Source: JBGPOS01 sp041488155
GTDB taxonomy: Bacteria; Chloroflexota; Dehalococcoidia; Tepidiformales; Tepidiformaceae
Length of the DNA: 19,321 nucleotides
Reading direction: 5' to 3'
Assembly: GCA_041488155.1 (NCBI GenBank)
Contig: JBGPOS010000070.1
Location: 1-19,321 of the forward strand
The position numbers and the translations under genes are program-made. The notes under the pieces are model-generated. The model made no database searches. It saw only the letters and a program-made list of their open reading frames with translations, and was not told where the DNA came from. This document shows positions 15,301 to 19,321 of the stretch, piece by piece; the stretch's first letter is position 1, and the number at the start of each line of letters is the position of its first letter.

Positions 15301-15327
15301 GGTATCGGATTGCGGGCCCGCTGGCAA
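15301..15327 (-). promoter_or_regulatory. Weak candidate promoter of the pyr operon
   Basis: On the minus strand TTGCCA (15327-15322, five of six matches to TTGACA) is followed after 15 bases by GATACC (15306-15301), a poor -10. Transcription would begin near 15294, just before the PyrR-binding loop, which makes geometric sense. The -10 is weak, so this is a low-confidence call. Confidence 0.3.
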
Positions 15328-15339
15328 TGATCGCTTCGG

Positions 15340-15368
15340 TTAACGCTAAGGCGGCCCGGGCCTATACT
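15340..15368 (+). promoter_or_regulatory. Sigma-70-type promoter of the TetR gene, containing a palindrome
   Basis: TTAACG (-35, 15340-15345), a 17-base spacer and TATACT (-10, 15363-15368) fit the housekeeping promoter well. The spacer contains the perfect 10-base palindrome ggcccgggcc (15353-15362) and a second palindrome, gcgggcccgc, lies just upstream (15312-15321). Either could be an operator for the TetR product, which would be autorepression; this is inference, as GC-rich palindromes are frequent by chance. Confidence 0.55.
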
Positions 15369-15426
15369 TGATCCGAACCGCAACCGCACCCGATAGCGAC
15401 GGGAGCACCGTCCACGGAGCCCGAGA

Positions 15427-16038
15427 TTGAGCCCCTCTGCCAACGTCACCGTGACAGCGCGCGAAGCCGACGTGCGCGATCGGATCTTTGCCAGCGCGCT
15501 TCGCCATTTCTCGCTGAAGGGCTACGCCGCCACTTCGCTCCGCGAAATCTCGGAAGACGCACAGACCACCAAGCCCATGATCTACTACTACTTCAACTCC
15601 AAAGAAGGCCTCTACGGGAGCATCGTCCGCCAGATCCTCGAAGAAATGGACGACGCCATCCGCTCGCGCCTTCGCTCCGATATCGACTGCGCCCACCAGG
15701 TCATGGACTACTGCGAATGCTACATGGACCACTTCCTCGCCCACGAAGAGATCATTGCCCTCATCTTGAGAGAAGTCTTCGGTCTCGGGGGGGTGCCCAT
15801 GGCCGCGCTTGCCCAGACGCTCGCCGAACGAGTCCGCCATCCCCTCGACGAGATCCTCGTGCGCGGGATGGACGCCGCCGAGTTCCAACGAGCCGAAATC
15901 GGCCCCTGCGCGACCGCCATAACCGGCATCCTCAACATGTTTATCCTCGCCCATGTCTTTGGGGGCGCACCCATCGAACGCGACACCCCTCTGCATCAAG
16001 TTCGCTTCTACATTGCCGGTCTCGCTGCCTGTCTCTGA
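15427..16038 (+). CDS. TetR/AcrR-family transcriptional regulator
   Basis: 203 aa from a TTG at 15427, chosen because GGAG lies 7 bases upstream; in-frame GTG codons a few residues later are alternatives. The N-terminal DNA-binding domain is FASALRHFSLKGYAATSLREI (21-41) and then the helix-turn-helix continuing through TTKPMIYYYFNSKEGLY (47-63), the family hallmark. The C-terminal ligand-binding part is helical and unassigned. The gene is divergent from the pyr operon and shares about 250 bp of control region with it. Its target could be itself, the downstream J-like gene, or the pyr promoter; the sequence does not decide. Confidence 0.9.
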   Translation: MSPSANVTVTAREADVRDRIFASALRHFSLKGYAATSLREISEDAQTTKPMIYYYFNSKEGLYGSIVRQILEEMDDAIRSRLRSDIDCAHQVMDYCECYMDHFLAHEEIIALILREVFGLGGVPMAALAQTLAERVRHPLDEILVRGMDAAEFQRAEIGPCATAITGILNMFILAHVFGGAPIERDTPLHQVRFYIAGLAACL

Positions 16039-16092
16039 CCCGTTGCCCTTCAGTTCGCCGCGAATCCGCCGTCTTCTCTTGTAGGGGACGCA

Positions 16093-16449
16093 ATGTCCGA
16101 GTCGGTCAACCACTATGCCGCCCTCAATCTCCCGCCCACCGCCGACCTGGTGGGTGTCGAGAATGCCTACGCCCGTATCTCGAACGAGCTGGCGATGCAA
16201 ACCTGGGTCGACGACACGGCAGCGGAGGCCCTCGTCCGCGTCAACGAAGCGTATGCGATCCTTTCTCGTCCCGAAATGCGCCGGGACTACGACGCCTCCC
16301 TCTTCGTCCGTGAACGGGAGCATCTCGCCGTCCAGCGCCGGCGCACCGAGCGGCAGCACCGGACGCGCCACTGGGTAAAACATGCTTCAGTCCTCGGCGC
16401 GATGGTCGCCGAGGCGGCACTCTTGGCCTACGTCCTCAGCGCAGGTTAG
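16093..16449 (+). CDS. J-domain-like protein without HPD, C-terminal membrane anchor
   Basis: 118 aa; AGGGGACGCA precedes the ATG. The first about 70 residues follow the J-domain plan: NHYAALNLPPTADLVGVENAYARIS (helices I-II) and VRVNEAYAILSRPEMRRDYD (helix III and the usual tail). The loop between them, around QTWVDDTAAEA (36-46), has no His-Pro-Asp. The HPD triad is what activates Hsp70 ATPase, so this protein probably is not an active co-chaperone and may instead be a scaffold or adaptor. A basic stretch (RRRTERQHRTRH, 82-93) precedes one hydrophobic helix at 99-117, predicting a C-terminal anchor with the J part in the cytoplasm. It lies 54 bp after TetR and its stop overlaps the convergent kinase gene stop. 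Confidence 0.7.
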   Translation: MSESVNHYAALNLPPTADLVGVENAYARISNELAMQTWVDDTAAEALVRVNEAYAILSRPEMRRDYDASLFVREREHLAVQRRRTERQHRTRHWVKHASVLGAMVAEAALLAYVLSAG

Positions 16450-17810
16450 CCTCCCCCGGCCGCCGCTTCGCTCGTCGTTGTGCGCGGCCTGCTCTGAGCC
16501 TGCGCCTCCGCGTACGGCACGATCGTGTCGACCATGTTGACCCGGCTGTCGAGCCTCTTCTGCAACCCGCTCATCAGCCCGAGTACCCGGAAAATGAGCA
16601 GCATGTCAGCCGGGATCTGCGTCACCGGGTTCGCCTTGAGAATGCGTGCCAGCCGTTCGTTGACTTCCGGCATCACGTCCTGGTCGACGTACGGCCTACC
16701 CTCCGGACCGCCTGACTCGAAGAACGACCGGCCTAACGCGATGAGCGACTCCGGATCGTCCGACTTCGTCTTGAACCCAAGCCTGCGGAACGCCTCCACC
16801 ATGCCCTCGTCGTCCTGCGTCATGATCGCGATCGTCAGCCGCGCATAGTTGATCCGGAACTCGTCCGGGAGCTCCTTCGAGAGGCCGAAGTCGAGGAAGA
16901 CCACGACCGGCCCGGGGAGCACGAAGAGGTTGCCCGGATGGGGGTCGGCGTGAAAGAAGCCATGGACGAGGATCTGCTCGCAGTACGCCTCCGTCACGAT
17001 CAAAGCCACCTCGTTCGGGTCGATCCCGGCTGCTTCGAGCCGCACCACGTCCGATACCTTGATCCCGTCGATGTACTCCAGGGTCAGCACCCGCCTCGCG
17101 GTGTGCTCCCAGACGATCTCCGGTACCCGCACGTCAGCTCGATGCGCCAGCTCCGCCGCCACACGCTCTGCGCTGTGACCTTCGAGCACAAAATCGAGCT
17201 CAAGCGGTGCGTAGCGCCTCACTTCGTCCATCAGCACCCGGAAGTCGAAGTTTCGTTCGATCCGTGCCAGCAGCCGGACCAGCAACGAAAGGTTGCGGAG
17301 ATCCGTTTCGACAACTCGTTCGATCCCCGGGTACTGGACTTTCACCGCGACGTCGCGCCCGCTCCGGGTCCGCGCGCGGTGCACCTGCGCCAGGGACGCC
17401 GAGGCGATCGGCGTCCGCGCGAATTCCTCGAAGATTTCGTCCGGACTCGCCCCGAGTTCCCGCCTGATCTCCGTCTCCACCTGGCTGAACGGGCGCGCCG
17501 GTACCTGGTCCTGCAGCCGGCTCAACACCGCTACGTACTCAGGCGGCGATACATCGGCCCGGCTGCTGATGAACTGACAGGTCTTTATCAGCAGCCCTTC
17601 CATCCGTATCGCGAGCCGGTACACCCGTTCCGCCGTTCGTTGATGGACCTCCGAGTACCGGCGCTCGCGCTCTTCCGGCGTCAACTTCTTGTTGCGCTGA
17701 ACACGCTTGTAGGAGACGTAGACCACCAGGAAGTTCCAGCCCACGAGCGCGAACCGGTGGAGTCGCTTGTGGGGCGGCAGGGGGCGCATCCGCGGGGGAG
17801 CCGGGTCCAT
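16446..17810 (-). CDS. ABC1/UbiB-family atypical kinase
   Basis: 454 aa from the ATG at 17810; a TTG at 17840 would add ten residues but has no Shine-Dalgarno. The Ala-rich loop that replaces the P-loop is PIASASLAQVH (134-144), the kinase lysine is K157 in VAVKVQYPG, the catalytic loop is HADPHPGN (287-294) and DFG is in FLDFGLS (306-311). The family's N-terminal KxGQ signature reads KTCQ (76-79): the glycine is a cysteine. The family includes UbiB/COQ8, which support isoprenoid-quinone synthesis, and lipid-handling members; the substrate here is unknown. No obvious quinone gene is nearby. The C-terminal tail is Ala/Ser/Gly-rich and probably disordered. Confidence 0.9.
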   Translation of the reverse strand: MDPAPPRMRPLPPHKRLHRFALVGWNFLVVYVSYKRVQRNKKLTPEERERRYSEVHQRTAERVYRLAIRMEGLLIKTCQFISSRADVSPPEYVAVLSRLQDQVPARPFSQVETEIRRELGASPDEIFEEFARTPIASASLAQVHRARTRSGRDVAVKVQYPGIERVVETDLRNLSLLVRLLARIERNFDFRVLMDEVRRYAPLELDFVLEGHSAERVAAELAHRADVRVPEIVWEHTARRVLTLEYIDGIKVSDVVRLEAAGIDPNEVALIVTEAYCEQILVHGFFHADPHPGNLFVLPGPVVVFLDFGLSKELPDEFRINYARLTIAIMTQDDEGMVEAFRRLGFKTKSDDPESLIALGRSFFESGGPEGRPYVDQDVMPEVNERLARILKANPVTQIPADMLLIFRVLGLMSGLQKRLDSRVNMVDTIVPYAEAQAQSRPRTTTSEAAAGGG

Positions 17811-17896
17811 AACCAGATGGTAGGGGGATCGGCGGCTCAAAGGCCACAGGCCGGCGGCCTACGCGGCGCCGGAAGCTGCTTCGTCGCCCCTGGTGC

Positions 17897-18205
17897 CTAC
17901 TGTTTGAGGGCGATGTCGTTGACCTTCCACGCACCCGCAATGTCGCGCCAGCGCGTCGCCATCACCCCTTCGCCCTGCTCAGTCTTCATCACGATGTCGA
18001 CCAGGTGGTCATCGCCTTCCTGCGCGCCCAGCCGTATCTCGACTCCGGTCGCTGCTGGCTGGGCCTGCCCGCTCGCCTGCATCTGCGCCTGCATGGTCAT
18101 TGCCTTGCCCATGCCCTCCGGCGTGAACACCATCATCAGCCCCGCGATGTTCTGCGCCAGCATGTCCTTGGCGAACTGGTCAGCCGTTTCCTTGAGCTCA
18201 GCCAC
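17897..18205 (-). CDS. Small hypothetical protein, possibly NTF2/SnoaL-like
   Basis: 102 aa from a GTG at 18205, supported by AAAAGGAGA six bases upstream and a good promoter. It is rich in Met, Gln and Ala. The helix-rich first half (ELKETADQFAKDMLAQNIAGLM) is followed by a beta-strand half ending TRWRDIAGAWKVNDIAL. That ending, with a tryptophan before a GxWxV turn, resembles small NTF2-like/SnoaL-like cone folds such as DUF4440 proteins, but I cannot assign a family firmly. No signal peptide or membrane segment is visible. It is transcribed alone toward the ABC1-kinase gene on the same strand. Confidence 0.65.
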   Translation of the reverse strand: MAELKETADQFAKDMLAQNIAGLMMVFTPEGMGKAMTMQAQMQASGQAQPAATGVEIRLGAQEGDDHLVDIVMKTEQGEGVMATRWRDIAGAWKVNDIALKQ

Positions 18206-18244
18206 AAGCGTCTCCTTTTGGCCGCGTCGATTCGGCCACGCCCC

Positions 18245-18272
18245 ATCCTAAGAGACCCGGACAGACCGTCAA
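18245..18272 (-). promoter_or_regulatory. Sigma-70-type promoter of the small hypothetical gene, with leader hairpin
   Basis: On the minus strand TTGACG (18272-18267) and TAGGAT (18250-18245) are separated by 16 bases: five and four of six consensus matches. Transcription would start near 18238. The leader contains a 6-bp inverted repeat, TGGCCG/CGGCCA (18238-18219), ending against the Shine-Dalgarno, so folding could affect ribosome access. Confidence 0.55.
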
Positions 18273-18312
18273 GGCCGCCGCCCTGGTACTTACTCAAGCA
18301 AGTCCGCGTCAT

Positions 18313-18373
18313 GCCCTCGCCCGGTTCCCCCCTTCTCCCGCGAAGCCGGGAGAGGGGGTCGGGGGTGAAGGGC
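18313..18373. repeat. Palindromic intergenic repeat, REP-like
   Basis: A 12-bp stem with one bulged base: ccccc-ttctcccg (18328-18340) pairs with cgggaga-ggggg (18347-18358) around a six-base loop, cgaagc. Outer bases gccct (18313-18317) and agggc (18369-18373) also pair. Such C/G-rich 'ccccttctcccg...cgggagaggggg' hairpins with a gggtcgggggtgaagggc flank resemble repeats dispersed through intergenic spacers in many GC-rich genomes. It sits between the hypothetical gene and the permease. No U-run follows, so I would not call it a terminator. Confidence 0.6.
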
Positions 18374-18410
18374 AGGATGTCGCGAATCGGCGCTCTTCCT
18401 CAGGTAAGAA

Positions 18411-19321
18411 CTAGCGGGAGCCGCGCAGCCTCGGGTCCAGCACGTCGCGCAGCGCGTCGCCCAGCATGTTGAAGCTGTACACCGTGAAGAAGATCGCCAG
18501 GCCCGGGAAGATCGCGAGGTGCGGCGCGTGCACCAGCACATCGCGCGCATCGTTCAGCATCCGTCCCCAGCTTGCCGTCGGCGGTTGCACCCCGTAGCCA
18601 AGAAACGCCAGCGACGATTCGAGGATGATCGCCCCGCCGATCTGAATCGAAGCGCTGACCATGATCACTGCAAACACATTCGGCAGCACGTGCCGCCATA
18701 CGATCCGCAGGTCCGTCGCCCCCAGCACCCGCGCAGCCTCAACGTACTGGTTCTGTTTTGCGGCGATCGCCGCCCCCCGGATCACCCGCGAAGAGCCAAA
18801 ACAGATGAGCACGCCAACCGATCCGATGATCCGAACGAGCATCGGCAACTGCTGCAACGACGTTACCACGAGGATGATGAAGATCAGACCCGGCAGAGAG
18901 ATGCCGATGTCAACGAATCGCTGAATGATTGTGTCGAACCAGCCGCCGAAATAGCCCGAGACCACTCCGAGGATCGTGGCAATCGTCGCGCTCACGAACA
19001 CCACGCCGAAACCGATGATGATCGACGTCCGCGCCCCGTAGACGATGCGCGAATAGAGGTCCCGGCCGAGTTGGTCCGTGCCCATCCAGTGTGCCGAGGA
19101 GGGTCCCTTGAGGCGATTGCCCAGGTTCTGGACATTTGGGTCGTGGTTCGCGAAGAGGCCTGGAGCCAGCGCCATCACAACCAGCACGATCACGATCACT
19201 GCGCCGAACGTGCCCAGCGGCTTATGACGGACGAACGACATCACAGAACGACGGATGCGCGTGAGGGCGGAGACCTCCTGCCGGAGGGCGTACTGCTCGA
19301 GGACGCGGACGTCGGTCGACA
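18411..19321 (-). CDS. Dipeptide/oligopeptide ABC transporter permease, DppC/OppC type (5' end outside the window)
   Basis: At least 277 residues from the GTG at 19244, plus about 25 more codons (ending ...ALTRIRRSV before MSF) that stay open to the edge, so the 5' end is cut off. The permease has an N-terminal hydrophobic helix (TFGAVIVIVLVVMALAPGLFA), the periplasmic HWMGTDQLGRDLYSRIVYGART typical of DppC/OppC proteins, then five more hydrophobic segments. The EAA loop EAARVLGATDLRIVWRHVLPN is the docking site for the ATPase. It forms the channel for peptides or nickel-type solutes with a DppB-like partner and two ATPases, which would lie beyond the window. The C-terminus ends LRDVLDPRLRGSR, as usual for the family. 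Confidence 0.93.
   Translation of the reverse strand, partial: STDVRVLEQYALRQEVSALTRIRRSVMSFVRHKPLGTFGAVIVIVLVVMALAPGLFANHDPNVQNLGNRLKGPSSAHWMGTDQLGRDLYSRIVYGARTSIIIGFGVVFVSATIATILGVVSGYFGGWFDTIIQRFVDIGISLPGLIFIILVVTSLQQLPMLVRIIGSVGVLICFGSSRVIRGAAIAAKQNQYVEAARVLGATDLRIVWRHVLPNVFAVIMVSASIQIGGAIILESSLAFLGYGVQPPTASWGRMLNDARDVLVHAPHLAIFPGLAIFFTVYSFNMLGDALRDVLDPRLRGSR

Overview
The window comes from a GC-rich bacterial chromosome, and every gene found is ordinary single-copy bacterial coding sequence. I infer a Chloroflexota (Dehalococcoidia-like) host. The basis is the mix of a PyrR-controlled pyr operon with a PyrK subunit, a secreted CSLREA/beta-helix protein with a C-terminal 'GWN' repeat, and an SCO1664-family protein, together with GTG/TTG starts and a strong C/G third-position bias. 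This placement is an inference; there is no rRNA or tRNA here to anchor it.

Layout. Positions 16-5652 hold a mixed set of accessory genes: a secreted beta-helix protein (-), a metallo-beta-lactamase-fold hydrolase (-), a divergent HxlR regulator (+), an SCO1664-family kinase-fold protein (-), a PhzF-family isomerase (-) and a stand-alone CinA C-terminal-domain protein (+). Positions 5672-6154 hold a small retropepsin-like aspartic protease (-) with its own -10 box. Positions 6200-15180 are a roughly 9-kb pyrimidine operon on the minus strand, in the order pyrR-pyrB-pyrC-carA-GNAT-membrane protein-carB-pyrK. Most junctions overlap by 4 or 8 bp, so translation is probably coupled. It encodes carbamoyl phosphate synthetase (both subunits), aspartate transcarbamoylase, dihydroorotase and the electron-transfer subunit of dihydroorotate dehydrogenase. 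No pyrD, pyrE or pyrF is in the window.

Upstream of pyrR (15181-15426) is the best regulatory element of the window. It has a PyrR-binding-loop match and an intrinsic terminator whose U-run ends one base before the pyrR start codon. A 7-bp perfect complementarity between the binding loop and the terminator's 5' arm would make the two structures mutually exclusive. This region is shared with a divergent TetR regulator (+, 15427-16038) that has a recognisable sigma-70-type promoter.

TetR is followed by a short J-domain-like membrane-anchored protein with no HPD motif. Its stop codon overlaps that of a convergent ABC1/UbiB-family kinase (-). The right end has a small NTF2-like hypothetical protein with a good promoter, a palindromic intergenic repeat, and a dipeptide/oligopeptide ABC permease whose reading frame stays open through the window edge.

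I saw no mobile element, prophage, CRISPR array, RNA gene or defence island, and no clearly new multi-gene system. The most noteworthy items are the PyrR attenuator, the two unrelated genes embedded in the pyr operon, and the motif-deviant proteins (KTCQ ABC1 kinase, HPD-less J protein, ETTAGG CinA).
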